Shown here one piece after another: positions 10,396-23,779 of a stretch of DNA of 64,000 nucleotides. Both the position numbers and the translations under genes were made by a program. Under the pieces are notes generated by a model. That model was given only the letters and a program-made list of their open reading frames with translations. It had not been told where the DNA came from and did no database searches. Origin of the DNA: Epiperipatus broadwayi (Eukaryota > Onychophora > Udeonychophora > Euonychophora > Peripatidae); NCBI GenBank assembly GCA_028023455.1, contig JAQFVV010000049.1:2768036-2832035 (forward strand). The letters are read 5' to 3'. The stretch's first letter is position 1; the number at the start of each line of letters is the position of its first letter.

Positions 10396-10898
10396 TAGTG
10401 AATAAAATCAAGTCACACATCATGTGATTTAACTTGATAAGCTTGTATTTTATAAAATAAAATAATGAGCATGCTATTAGTTCTAACCAAATTTTATCAA
10501 TAAATGACACAAGAGAAAACAATTAAAATCTCTATCTAGAAACATCCCCATTCCCAAAACAATTTCAAGCTATTAGCTATCCTCAGTGAGGCACTAGGAT
10601 ATTTCAAACCCTAGATCTAAAATACCAACTCAAAGCCAGCACTTATCTGATACTTTACTATTAAATAAAAAATCTGAAATTTTCAGACACCTATATGTCT
10701 TTGAATCCAGCTACCTAACTTAAATAACTGTATGGGTCTGAAAACTCTTCAGCCACACCATATATTAATAGCCTCAGCAATATAACATTGCTTGAGACTT
10801 AAAAGCAAAAATATAATAGTAAATAAAATCAAGTCATACATCACGTGACTTAACTTGATAAGTTTGTATTTTATAAAATAAAATAATGAGCAAGCTAA
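10396..10898. repeat. Direct repeat pair with 419-base period inside segment B
   Basis: An 84-base block (AATAGTGAATAAAATCAAGT...) at 10396-10480 recurs at 10815-10898 with a few changes. The same pair appears in copy 2 at 15932-16015 and 16351-16434. The 335 bases between hold a hammerhead-like motif on the minus strand. The arrangement resembles a partial tandem dimer of a short ribozyme-bearing repeat. Confidence 0.6.
10553..10622 (-). ncRNA. Hammerhead-like motif in segment B, copy 1
   Basis: On the minus strand the core CTGAGGA (complement of 10580-10586) fits CUGANGA. It is followed by a small stem (AGC/GCU with loop UAAUA) and GAAA (complement of 10563-10566). CCUCA before and UGGG after can form a short stem I, and an outer AUCUAG/CUAGAU helix is possible. 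Stem III is poorly formed. The same motif lies at about 16090-16160 in copy 2. A chance match is possible. Confidence 0.3.
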
Positions 10899-11669
10899 TA
10901 TCTAATATATATATATATATAATGCTTGAATATCATGTTTATGTATGTGTATAGGCAAATGTTTTTGCATCAAATCTTAACATTTGAAATTCAAGCAGTG
11001 AGTTTTAATAGCATAATACAAATGAACAGTGGCTGCTGGACAGTTAACAAGGTTTTTTTTATAGAGAAAAGTTAATAGCTAGAATTATCCCAAACATTAT
11101 TTTGGCAATACTATGCATCAATAAAAGGTTTGCAGATAAAGAGATTTTGGTAGGTAAGTGTTGGCAAATGGAAATTAAATTAAATTCAAATCCTTAAAAT
11201 TTTTAATAAGTAAATTCAAAACAATAAAAAAAATTTACATTTAAAAATTGCAAAATATAAAATATAACGAGAATAAAAAACAAAGCTTTATAATAATATT
11301 AAAAAAAAACCCAACAAATTATTTATAATAAAGATTTTTAATAAAAAAAACACAGCTAGCTAATTATTATAAAAGATTATTTAATATACTATTGCAAGGC
11401 ACACAATGGCTTAAGAATGTGAAGCAAATAAGCAAACCAGGCTTTGTAATAAAATATTTTATTATTAATTTTAAAAAGGTATTCAAGAGAAAGCAGATTT
11501 CATTTTCTTTCCAAATATTTCGAAAACACATTAAAGTCTTATAAAATTAATTGCTTTCATTTTTCAATTATAAAAAACAAAACATATTAGAAAGATAAAA
11601 AAGCATATGACTTTATTGCTTGGGAGTTTATAAAAAGTTTAACTGCCAGATCTGTTAGCGCCAAACTTG

Positions 11670-11760
11670 CAAGTGACAGAATCGAACCTACGACCTTTTA
11701 ATACCAAGTTGATCCTATCAACTATTCCAAAACACATGTAACCTACTGAAATCTTAAAAA
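11670..11760 (-). repeat. tRNA-like (SINE head) sequence in segment B, copy 1
   Basis: The minus strand reads AATAGTTGATAGGATC...TTGGTATTAAAAGGTCG, then GTAGGTTCGATTCTGTC. The B box GGTTCGATTCT is intact. The D-arm to anticodon part lacks six bases that are present in copy 2 (17190-17282), so the cloverleaf is broken here. Confidence 0.55.
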
Positions 11761-12004
11761 ACATCTATGAAAGAAATCAAAATACATATCTCAAGATTTC
11801 AAATAAAGAGGTGAAAGAACCAGCATGATATATTTGAATTAGTACACAGTCATCATAAAACTTCACTTTTTTAAAGAAAGTCATTGCATTTTACAACCAT
11901 TTATAATAAACACAGAGGCAAAACTCTCCCATACAGTAGCACCACTCAGTGCAACCAGAGTATCAAGGGCTGCAGGAAGGTTTGTGCATAAAATTCCTAT
12001 CTAG

Positions 12005-12078
12005 TGCCTACTCACCCAATATCTCCAGACTAGTTTTTAGCTTATGGCTTTCATTAGTGAGGAGCCTTGTAAAAACAC
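12005..12078 (-). ncRNA. Decayed hammerhead-like motif in segment B, copy 1
   Basis: On the minus strand, CUCC...A is followed by CUAAUGA (core, G5 changed to A), a small AGC/GCU stem with loop CAUAA, AAAA (G12 changed to A), a self-complementary ACUAGU for stem III, then C and UGGAG, which can pair with CUCC as stem I. The fold is suggestive, but two conserved guanines are lost. The copy at about 17565-17625 has the same core. Confidence 0.3.
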
Positions 12079-12763
12079 TTGTTTAAAGTAAAAAATGGTG
12101 ATCATGATGCTTGATCATTTAACTGGAATAGTCAGTAATTCCACCTGTTGTATTAAAATATTAATTCTATTGACATTCCACCCTTCTATGATCGTATTTA
12201 GCCTTTATCAATAAGATTTAAGATATAAAAGTTAAAGTTAATTCAATTGAGATTAGAGGATAAACAGTTTTTTTTCATACTACATAGACTAAAGAAATGA
12301 GCAAATTTCTACTATTATATTCTTTTTTTTTAGCATTACAATGACATATTCAGTAGGATAGATAATGAAGGTGATGGTGATAATAAAATAATCTTTAGAT
12401 TCCAAACAGAAAATTGACTACTCATAACATTATTTAGTATGTAATTATTTCATTTAGGCATTGATAATCATTATCAATAGAATTCATAATTTGAATTTGT
12501 AAATTGAATTTAATAACCTTCAAAACATCCTATCTAAAGCAAATAAACCTACCAATTATATGTAGTTCTGAACCTGTAGATAAGATTCCAACAATGTAGA
12601 GGATAAATATATAACTAAATGGGGAAATTTAAGCATATAAGAAAGCCCAATTCTTTAGTAATTTTCTAATGATTCTTGATGAATATTAAATAAAAGTTAT
12701 TTAACCCTATTTTACATAGTAACTATGAGTTTTTAAAAATACGACGACATATATATAAATTAT

Positions 12764-12765
<2 letters not shown>

Positions 12766-12823
<58 letters not shown>

Positions 12824-12825
12824 AC

Positions 12826-12864
<39 letters not shown>

Positions 12865-12867
12865 AAA

Positions 12868-12898
<31 letters not shown>
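12766..12898. repeat. 130-base A-rich homopolymer block
   Basis: An almost pure A-run is interrupted only by ACCACC and CCAAAC. In segment B copy 2 the corresponding position (18374) continues into ordinary sequence, with no A-run. The block joins the eroded end of copy 1 to an inverted fragment of the same segment. It could be a gap-filling artefact or a real poly(A) tail. Confidence 0.85.
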
Positions 12899-12899
<1 letters not shown>

Positions 12900-12904
12900 A
12901 TATA

Positions 12905-13312
12905 TTATAAATACAAAAAGCTATCAAGTTAAGTCACGTGATGTGTGACTTGATTTTATTTACTATTATAGTTTTGCTTTTTATGTCTTAAGCGATGTTG
13001 TATTGCTGAGGCTGTTAATATATGGTGTGGCTGAAGAGTTTTCAGACCCATACAGCTATTTTAAGTTAGGTAGCTGGATTTGAGACATCCAAGGTGTCTG
13101 AAAATTTCAATTTTCATTATGTTAAGTATCAGAAAGTGCTTGCTTTGGTTATTTTAGATCTAGGGTTGAAATATCTGCCTCTAGGGAAGCAAAGCTGAAA
13201 TGGTTTGGGGGTTTCTGATAGGTTTTAATGTTTCTTTGGGTTTTTGATAATTGGTTGAGCTTATTTTATTTTTATAAAAACAACACAAGAAACGGGATGA
13301 TTATTACTATTA
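12905..13312 (-). repeat. Inverted, low-fidelity fragment of segment B
   Basis: The reverse complement matches the beginning of segment B (10390-10870). It starts with the counterpart of the second 84-base repeat (TAAGTCACGTGATGTGTGAC...) and ends with the counterpart of the TA tract next to PLE1. The middle (about 13150-13260) diverges strongly while the right end is clean, mirroring the drift in copy 1. Confidence 0.75.
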
Positions 13313-13319
13313 TATATAT

Positions 13320-14569
13320 ATAAAATACATATTTTGCGGGTTCATCCGTGTTAAAAACTTTTAATATCAATATACTGACGTTTCGACTTGGTCACACAAG
13401 CCATCCACAGAGTTATAAAAAGGTAGAAAGACGGTTGTAGAGGCGCTACAATCACTGGTTTGAATAAAACATTAAAAATCCCACCAATAGCAAAAATGTT
13501 AAATTTAAGAATGTTTTTAAAGAAATCTTTCCAAATAGGAGGAAGTTTGCACGTATCATCTCGCTTATTGATACAATCTGGCCTTTTAAGTATCTCAATG
13601 GCTTCTCTGATTTTGCATTGGTAGAGATTATCACATCTGGATATGATCCTGGTACTAGAAAAATCTATTTTATGACCTGAATCTATAGTATGGAGTGAGA
13701 GTGCTGATGATGATGAGTGTTGTTTAACTGCATTAGCATGCTCATCTCTCCTAACACTGATGCGACGATTACTCATACCTATGTAAGAAGCTTTACAATT
13801 TTTACATGAGATTTGATAGACACCATGAGATTCAAGAGGGATTGAATCCTTAGGCTTGGTTATTATATTGCTGATCTTTTGATGAGCAGAAAATGCTGTA
13901 TCTATATTATAGCGTTTTAATATACGTCCGATACTGTCTGTAGTTCCTTTTACATATGGAACACAAATCCTAATAGCTGACTTATCATCTTTTTGTTTCC
14001 TATTTTGTCTATTTTGGGCTTGAAATAAGGCTTTTTTTATAAATTTGTAATTATAACTATTTGCTAATAAAACACTATTAATATGATTTATTTCTTCTTT
14101 CAGATGTGTGTCATCTGAAAGGTTAATTGCTCTATTTAAAAGAGTTTTGGCTACAGAAACTATCTGAGTTGGGTGATGATGAGAATGGAAACGTCAGTAT
14201 ATGTCTGTGTGTGTATCCTTTCTGTAAATAGAAAAAGATAAACTATTTGGTGTTCTGGTGACTAGAACATCAAGAAAAGGGAGTTTTCCATCAGACTCTG
14301 TCTCCATTGTAAATTTAATATGAGGATGCATATTATTTAAATGTAAGAAAAAATCATCTAATGTATTTTTTCCATGTTGCCATATGACAAAAGTGTCATC
14401 TATGTATCTGAGCCAAATGAGAGGTTTTAAAGATGATGATTCTAAAGCACGAGTTTCTATATATTCCATGAATAAATCAGCTATTACTCCTGAGATAGGT
14501 GAGCCCATAGGAGTACCAAAAACTTGTCTGTAATGCTGTCCATTGTATACAAAATATGTATTTAAGAGA
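13320..14569 (-). pseudogene. PLE1 left arm, second palindrome (RT/GIY-YIG, broken)
   Basis: This copy is nearly identical to 7784-9044, but three defects break it. Bases 14191-14206 read AAACGTCAGTATATG where other copies have AAATGTAAATATCTG; this creates a stop after ...RKDTHTDIY. The T-run at 13513-13518 is one base shorter than in other arms, which shifts the last residues. There is no N-terminal half. RT motifs GTPMGSPISG and YIDD and the GIY-YIG nuclease (SYIGMSNRR) are otherwise readable. The GAAACGTC and CTGTGGA hammerhead elements are present at about 13378-13413. Confidence 0.88.
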
Positions 14570-14579
14570 TTAAACATTG

Positions 14580-15770
14580 TCTCTTAAATACATATTTTGT
14601 ATACAATGGACAGCATTACAGACAAGTTTTAGGTACTCCTATGGGCTCACCTATCTCAGGAGTAATAGCTGATTTATTCATGGAATATATAGAAACTCGT
14701 GCTTTAGAATCATCATCTTTAAAACCTCTCATTTGGCTCAGATACATAGATGACACTTTTGTCATATGGCAACATGGAAAAAATACATTAGATGATTTTT
14801 TCTTACATTTAAATAATATGCATCCTCATATTAAATTTACAATGGAGACAGAGTCTGATGGAAAACTCCCTTTTCTTGATGTTCTAGTCATCAGAACACC
14901 AAATAGTTTATCTTTTTCTAGTTACAGACGTGATGCTCTTCCGACAGATATTTACATTTCCATTCTCATCATCACCCAACTCAGATAGTTTCTGTAGCCA
15001 AAACTCTTTTAAATAGAGCAATTAACCTTTCAGATGACACACATCTGAAAGAAGAAATAAATCATATTAATAGTGTTTTATTAGCAAATAGTTATAATTA
15101 CAAATTTATAAAAAAAGCCTTATTTCAAGCCCAAAATAGACAAAATAAGAAACAAAAAGATGATAAGTCAGCTATTAGGATTTGTGTTCCATATGTAAAA
15201 GGAACTACAGACAGTATCGGACGTATATTAAAACGCTATAATATAGATACAGCATTTTCTGCTCATCAAAAGATCAGCAATATAATAACCAAGCCTAAGG
15301 ATTCAATCCCTCTTGAATCTCATGGTGTCTATCAAATCTCATGTAAAAATTGTAAAGCTTCTTACATAGGTATGAGTAATCGTCGCATCAGTGTTAGGAG
15401 AGATGAGCATGCTAATGCAGTTAAACAACACTCATCATCATCAGCACTCTCACTCCATACTATAGATTCAGGTCATAAAATAGATTTTTCTAGTACCAGG
15501 ATCATATCCAGATGTGATAATCTCTACCAATGCAAAATCAGAGAAGCCATTGAGATACTTAAAAGGCCAGATTGTATCAATAAGCGAGATGATCGTGCAA
15601 ACTTCCTCTATTTGGAAGATTTCTTTAAAAAACATTCTTAAATTTAACATTTTGCTATTGGTGGGATTTTTAATGTTTTATTCAAACCAGTGATTGAGCG
15701 CCTCTACAACCGTCTTTCTACCTTTTATAACTCTGTGGATAGCTGTGTGACCGCCGGGGAAGGTCAAAGC
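14580..15770 (+). pseudogene. PLE1 right arm, second palindrome (RT/GIY-YIG, broken)
   Basis: It faces the left arm across only ten bases (14570-14579). The frame opens at the GSPISG turn and contains YIDD, but is destroyed at 14924-14944 by a foreign string. The nuclease part (MSNRRISVRR) reads on from about 15372 until single-base losses near 15592-15625 (ACG to CG, CTCC to CTC, GGAAAG to GGAAG). The last 100 bases decay rapidly: the hammerhead-like region is unrecognisable at GTGACCGCCGGGGAAGG. The other three arms are clean here, so this looks like a low-quality consensus end rather than ordinary ageing. Confidence 0.88.
14924..14944 (+). other. Illumina-adapter-like string inside PLE1
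   Basis: CAGACGTG then A then TGCTCTTCCGA equals the 3' portion of the Illumina TruSeq read-2 adapter except for one inserted A. The other three PLE1 copies have AAAGGATACACACACA at this place. Probable technical sequence carried into the assembly. Confidence 0.65.
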
Positions 15771-15819
15771 ATTGAGGTGTAAAAAATTTTTTGATGGTGG
15801 TAATTTTTATATATTTCTA

Positions 15820-18374
<2,555 letters not shown>

Positions 18375-18892
18375 ATTTTCACGCATTTTCTGTGAGATAT
18401 GATATTTATTTAATAAAGGAATGTATGAACGATTATGAAACTATTGCAAATGAATGAACTTGACTATATTAATAACATTTTTTATAGTCATATTTAATTG
18501 AAAATCTAAAACATTAGTGTGAGCACACTTTTTTCAAACAAGATTTAGTATTCTCTATTAGAATATGTTAATATTAAGGAATTTGTTCTTAAAGTATTTA
18601 CATTTCAATCATATAGAGTAACAGCCAGCTTGCCAAAAAGATTTTTTCTAGAAATCATTTTAAATTTAAAACTTGAATAAAAATAAACACTGGGTTAAAG
18701 TTGAAAGTCACTTTTGAGATGTAGCATAGAATAGGATCAACGTTTTAGACTATTTTTTAAAGATTATATTCAGTTTGTGAAATATGCTATTATTGCTGAA
18801 TTAAAATGCTGAACATTCTGTTAATGTAAAAATTACAGATATTACAAACTTTTATTATCAATATTAAAACTACTATTTAACTGTCTAACTAT
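18375..18892. other. AT-rich DNA, nothing recognised
   Basis: This is unique sequence between segment B and the microsatellite. Only short random frames are present. Confidence 0.5.
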
Positions 18893-19850
<958 letters not shown>

Positions 19851-19859
19851 AGAAATAAA

Positions 19860-20315
19860 ATGGAATTAAAAACATAATAAACTAATAGTTATCAAAACAA
19901 ATTTTTACTTAAAGTGTTTTTTTTACAAGATTTTTGACAAAATAACTTTAATAAAATTATGCCAATAGTTAAGAAGCAAAGTCACTATCAATAACATAGG
20001 TTGAGAAAGTTCACTAAAATGAATATTAAAAAAATATATAAATATTTTATAATAAACACTTCTATTTATAGTGTATTAAGAATCAAAAATAATTGTTTCC
20101 TTCAATCATAATTGAGATTTTTATATTTAGCTTGAACTAAAAGCATGTGTGTCCAGAAATTAATTAATTCAATCACTGATTGATGCTGAAAACCTCATTT
20201 TTTTATTATTTCAAATTAAATAATAAAAATCCCATTGAAGAAAAATAATTATTTTTGACATTTTAGAACAACAGTAAATAAAATTGTTTATTGTAGAACA
20301 TTATATATAAATATA
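19860..20315. other. AT-rich DNA, nothing recognised
   Basis: No open frame or repeat boundary is visible between the microsatellite and the inverted repeat at 20316. Confidence 0.5.
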
Positions 20316-21322
20316 TTATTCTTATCTCAGTGCATTTTTCATCTTAGCTCCATCATATCAAACCATCCATCAGCCCAGAAGTCAAACCAACTTATCTCAA
20401 TCTGGATGCATTTTTGAAATATCTGATTCTCTTGTTTTCAAGTAAGTAAGATATACATAGCTCATATTGTAATTTTAAATTTATATACACCTTTTTTTAA
20501 GATATACTTTTAGCTTCATATATATATATATTTCAAGTTTTTACTTAATTACAATTTTCCAAAATATATTATCAAAGATATAAAAAGAATAAATGATTCC
20601 CAAGATGCACATTTTGTGCTAATGTTCTGAATGAGCACATCAAAACTGTTCACACGAGCAAGAAAATTGGAACTAAAACAATACACACATATTATTAATT
20701 GAATATTAAAGAATGTATTTCTGTTAGAGATAATCTCTAGTTTAATAAATGATCAGTAATAATTATCAATATAATTCTATAAAGTGGTTTGTGGCAAAGT
20801 TATTAATATAGAAAGTTTGACATTTGTAATCAAACTATAGTAAATTGCTATGTAAAGCAAAAACTCCATATAGTAGTGCCACCTGTGCTAAACAGAGTAA
20901 TCAATGGATGATCATGTGAAATTGCTATGTATAAAATCCTAAACAAATGATGAAAATATATATAAGAAATTGTGATCTGGACCAACTAGGAAGTGCTGGT
21001 TCAGCATGAAATGTACATCTCGGGAGATCAATTATCTTTTTCCCATGCCTTTGATCATATCTTTCAGAAAATTGTGATGAAATAGAAGCTTTAAATATGT
21101 ATATTAAAAAATATTATATATAAAGATAAAAGTATATTTAAAAAGATGTATATGAATTTAAAATTACAATATAAGCTATATATATCTTTCTTACTTGAAA
21201 ACCAATGAACTGAATGTTTCAAAACTTCATCTAGTTTGAGAGAAGTTAGTCTGACTTCTGGACTGATGGATGTTTCTGAAATGCTTGAGCTAAGGTAAAT
21301 GATGCAATGAGATAAGAATAAA
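20316..21322. repeat. 1.0 kb inverted repeat enclosing a hammerhead-like motif
   Basis: The left arm (20316-20530) and right arm (about 21107-21322) are reverse complements at moderate identity. TTATTCTTATCTCA pairs with TGAGATAAGAATAA, CATCCATCAGCCCAGAAGTC with a near match at 21252-21271, and TTTTCAAGTAAG with CTTACTTGAAAA. The interior holds a fragment related to segment B (20866-20945) followed by the hammerhead at 20971-21030. Confidence 0.75.
20971..21030 (+). ncRNA. Degenerate hammerhead ribozyme, copy H1
   Basis: Outer stem I is UGAUCU/AGAUCA. The inner part pairs through CC/GG near the core. The core 5' strand reads CUAGGAA where CUGAUGA is expected. Stem II is UGCUG/CAGCA with loop GUU. 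GAAA (21008-21011) is intact, stem III is UGUACA, and the cleavage position would follow C21019. The changed core makes activity unlikely. It belongs to the same family as 21584, 21882 and 44633. Confidence 0.65.
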
Positions 21323-21583
21323 ATTTGAATTAACTTTCTAGTATTGGGATATTTTTTCTAATATTTCCAATTTTAATTAAAATAAAGAATAAAAAAAAAG
21401 TGCATTAAAAATTTAATTCCAATATTATTTTCTTCATGAAAAAAGAATTTGAAAAAAAAAAAAGCTTTTACAATAAAAAGAAATTATATAAGAAAATTGA
21501 TGACAGACTTTCAAGCTTTCTTCAGCTATCCACTGTATCTCATGCAGCCATACATATGTCTACTCTAAATGAAAAAGTATAAG

Positions 21584-21640
21584 TGACCTCCAGTATATGT
21601 ATTTTATGCTGAATCAGCACTCATCAGATAGTCCAGATCA
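21584..21640 (-). ncRNA. Hammerhead ribozyme, copy H2 (G12 lost)
   Basis: The minus strand has the intact core CTGATGAG (complement of 21620-21627), stem II UGCUG/CAGCA with loop AUU, then AAAA in place of GAAA, a short UACAUA stem III and stem I GAUC...UCUGGA-like pairing. The G12-to-A change hits a catalytic base. The same change is in H3, so it preceded or was copied across the inversion. Confidence 0.65.
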
Positions 21641-21881
21641 TCATCTACCACACATATATAATCAGTGCTTGGTTTATATTAAGATAGCAAGTCTTCAAAC
21701 TTTAATGGACAGGCTTCAATCTACTCCACCCTCCAAACTCTTCAGCCATAAAATCTGATGATGGATGGTGTGAATGGCTGAAGAGTTAAAGGGTAAGTAG
21801 ATTGATGCCTACCCATTAAAGTTTGAAGATTTGCTATCTTAATATAAACTGGTATTGATTCTATATATGTGTGAGAGATGA

Positions 21882-21938
21882 TGATCTGGACCAACTGATG
21901 AATGCTGGTTCAGCACAAAATACATATATTGGAGATCA
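21882..21938 (+). ncRNA. Hammerhead ribozyme, copy H3 (G12 lost)
   Basis: Stem I is very well formed: TGATCT/AGATCA and CCAA/TTGG with a GGA bulge. The core CTGATGA (21895-21901) is intact. Stem II is TGCTG/CAGCA. GAAA has become AAAA, as in H2. Stem III is a short UACAUA and the site would be after A at about 21928. The downstream flank ATTTATCTTTCACAC is shared with other family members. Confidence 0.7.
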
Positions 21939-22029
21939 TTTATCTTTCACACACGTGTGTGGTTATGTGTGTAAGTTGTATGAGATAGAGTGGATAGCTG
22001 AAGGATGCTTGAAAGTCTGTGTTTAAATC

Positions 22030-23180
22030 TATTTTATAATTATATTTGAAATTCCAAGTATATAAATTATACTTATATTCCATCAAATCAAAAGAAATTA
22101 AAATTTAATGCAACTTAAAAGAATTCAAATTTTTATTTCTATTTAAGTTTACCATAAATATTTTTTATTTTCATTTTTTTAAAATAATGATAATAAAATG
22201 TCCTTTGTGCACATTATTGCCAACAACACCTTTGAAATTTAGTCTGCCAACTCTGTTACAAAAAACAAACAAGATGACCACTCTAACATTTTTTATTATC
22301 ATATTACACTATCATCAATATCTAACACAAATACAAAATTTGAAGAAAATCAGTTTGATAAAAGTATGTTAAAAGTTGATTACAAAATTTATCCTAAATG
22401 AACAGAGTTTCTAAGTTAAATGAAAGCATTTTAAAATGTTCAAAAAATAAATATCCACACATCAAATCCCAAATATAAAATGTAAAATGTATGAAATATT
22501 ACATATTTTGTCAATTTTATCCTAAGTGACATACATAACTTCTTCAAAATTAAAAAAATGTTCACAATAAAAGAAAAAGGGTCTTAAATTCCCAAATTTA
22601 GAGCAAAACATTAACCATGCCCTTAAAAGAAATGATTTTTAAAAAAAATATAAAATGAGATATATATATATTTAAATAATAAATGATTTTATTTATTTTA
22701 TACAACCACATTTGGGGGTTCTATATTTAATTTGAAATAAATCATGGGGGAGGAGCTAGAAATTAATTAAGTCAATTCTCTATCACAAAGAATAGGGATT
22801 AACTTGATTAATCTGGACTTCACATGCTTTTATCACAAATTAAATATAATAACTTCAATTATGGCTGAAGAAACAATTATTTTTAGTGCAAAATAAATAA
22901 AACTATTTATTATAAAATATTTTTTAATAATTAAGATTGTAATCAAAGATTTACTTTTATTTAAATTTTAAATGATTGCTAAAATACTATAAAGGTTGGA
23001 AGTAAAATTATAAGTTTTAAATCAAGATGTTTATAATATAGTTTTGTTAAGCATTTTTTAAAAAATCAACTTTTACAATTAAAATAAAAAAAAAGCATAT
23101 ACTTTTTTTAAAAAGGAAATTTTTTATAATCAATGTTTGTTTATTTTAATTTTAAAAGATCATTAAAATAAAGGTAGTTT
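22030..23180. other. AT-rich DNA without recognisable gene
   Basis: Only short frames (61 codons at most) with A/T-driven composition are present. A short TA tract lies at 22662-22671. No family match was seen. Confidence 0.5.
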
Positions 23181-23182
23181 TT

Positions 23183-23775
23183 AATATATATATATATATA
23201 TATATTGCACTCTCATATGCATTGCTGAAAATTTATTGAAGTGATATCAATGTTTTAAACTTGATATCAGACTATTTGAATTTCCGCCTACCCATTGCTC
23301 TGTATTTAAGGAAATGGTATAATCTACCTAAAATATTTTAATGTCATTATTGCATTACCAATTATTTATATTCAATGTACCAATTTTGAACAAATTCATT
23401 ATATATGAATATATTAAACCTCAATTTTAAAATTTTATGTTAGCTTTAATAAAAATGTTATAATTGAAACCAACAAAACAATATATATATATATACTTCC
23501 CTCTCACAAATCATTACTGATGACTTATTGAATTGATATTCACTTATTTTAAATTTGATATATTAAAATATTTGAAATTTTATCTGCTTATTGCTTTTGG
23601 ATTTAAGAAATAAGTAACTTATCTAAAATATGTTAGTGTCATATTGCATTGCCAGTGATGTATATCAAATGTATCAAAGTTGAATATATTTCATTGTGTA
23701 TAGGTATAGTAAACCTCAATTTTAATATTTTATTTTAACTTAAATAAAAATATTTAATTGAAACAAACAAACAAG
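23183..23775. repeat. Two tandem units of a 295-base repeat
   Basis: Each unit starts with a TA tract, then CTCTCAyA..., TTGAAGTGATAT-like sequence, a GCTTATTGCTTT-like stretch and AACCTCAATTTTAA near the end (23417 and 23712, spacing 295). The units differ at perhaps a fifth of positions, so the duplication is old. No open frame spans either unit. Confidence 0.8.
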
Positions 23776-23779
23776 CAGA

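Larger units (their letters stand above)
10390..12762. repeat. Segment B, copy 1: 2.4 kb direct duplication flanking PLE1
   Basis: This stretch repeats at 15931-18374 in the same orientation. At the left end the copies are nearly identical. Towards the right, copy 1 increasingly lacks one- to six-base pieces that copy 2 has. Examples are the tRNA-like loop GATGCT, and TGTG or GTGA pieces near 12080-12180. The drift is mostly deletions. It contains two hammerhead-like motifs and a tRNA-like region on the minus strand and no credible open frame. Confidence 0.85.
21502..22020. repeat. Foldback element with two inverted hammerheads
   Basis: This is an imperfect 520-base palindrome centred near 21762. 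GACAGACTTTCAAGC (21502) mirrors GCTTGAAAGTCTGT (22007). CTATCCACT...ATCTCATGCA mirrors TGTATGAGATAGAGTGGATAG, and TTTATATTAAGATAGCAAGT mirrors a near match at 21830-21850. Each arm carries a hammerhead (minus at 21584-21640, plus at 21882-21938). A transcript across the element would form one long hairpin with two ribozyme motifs facing each other. Confidence 0.85.

Noticed and set aside
12707-12901. Phenylalanine-rich open frame on the minus strand
   Set aside because: It is a translation of the A homopolymer block.
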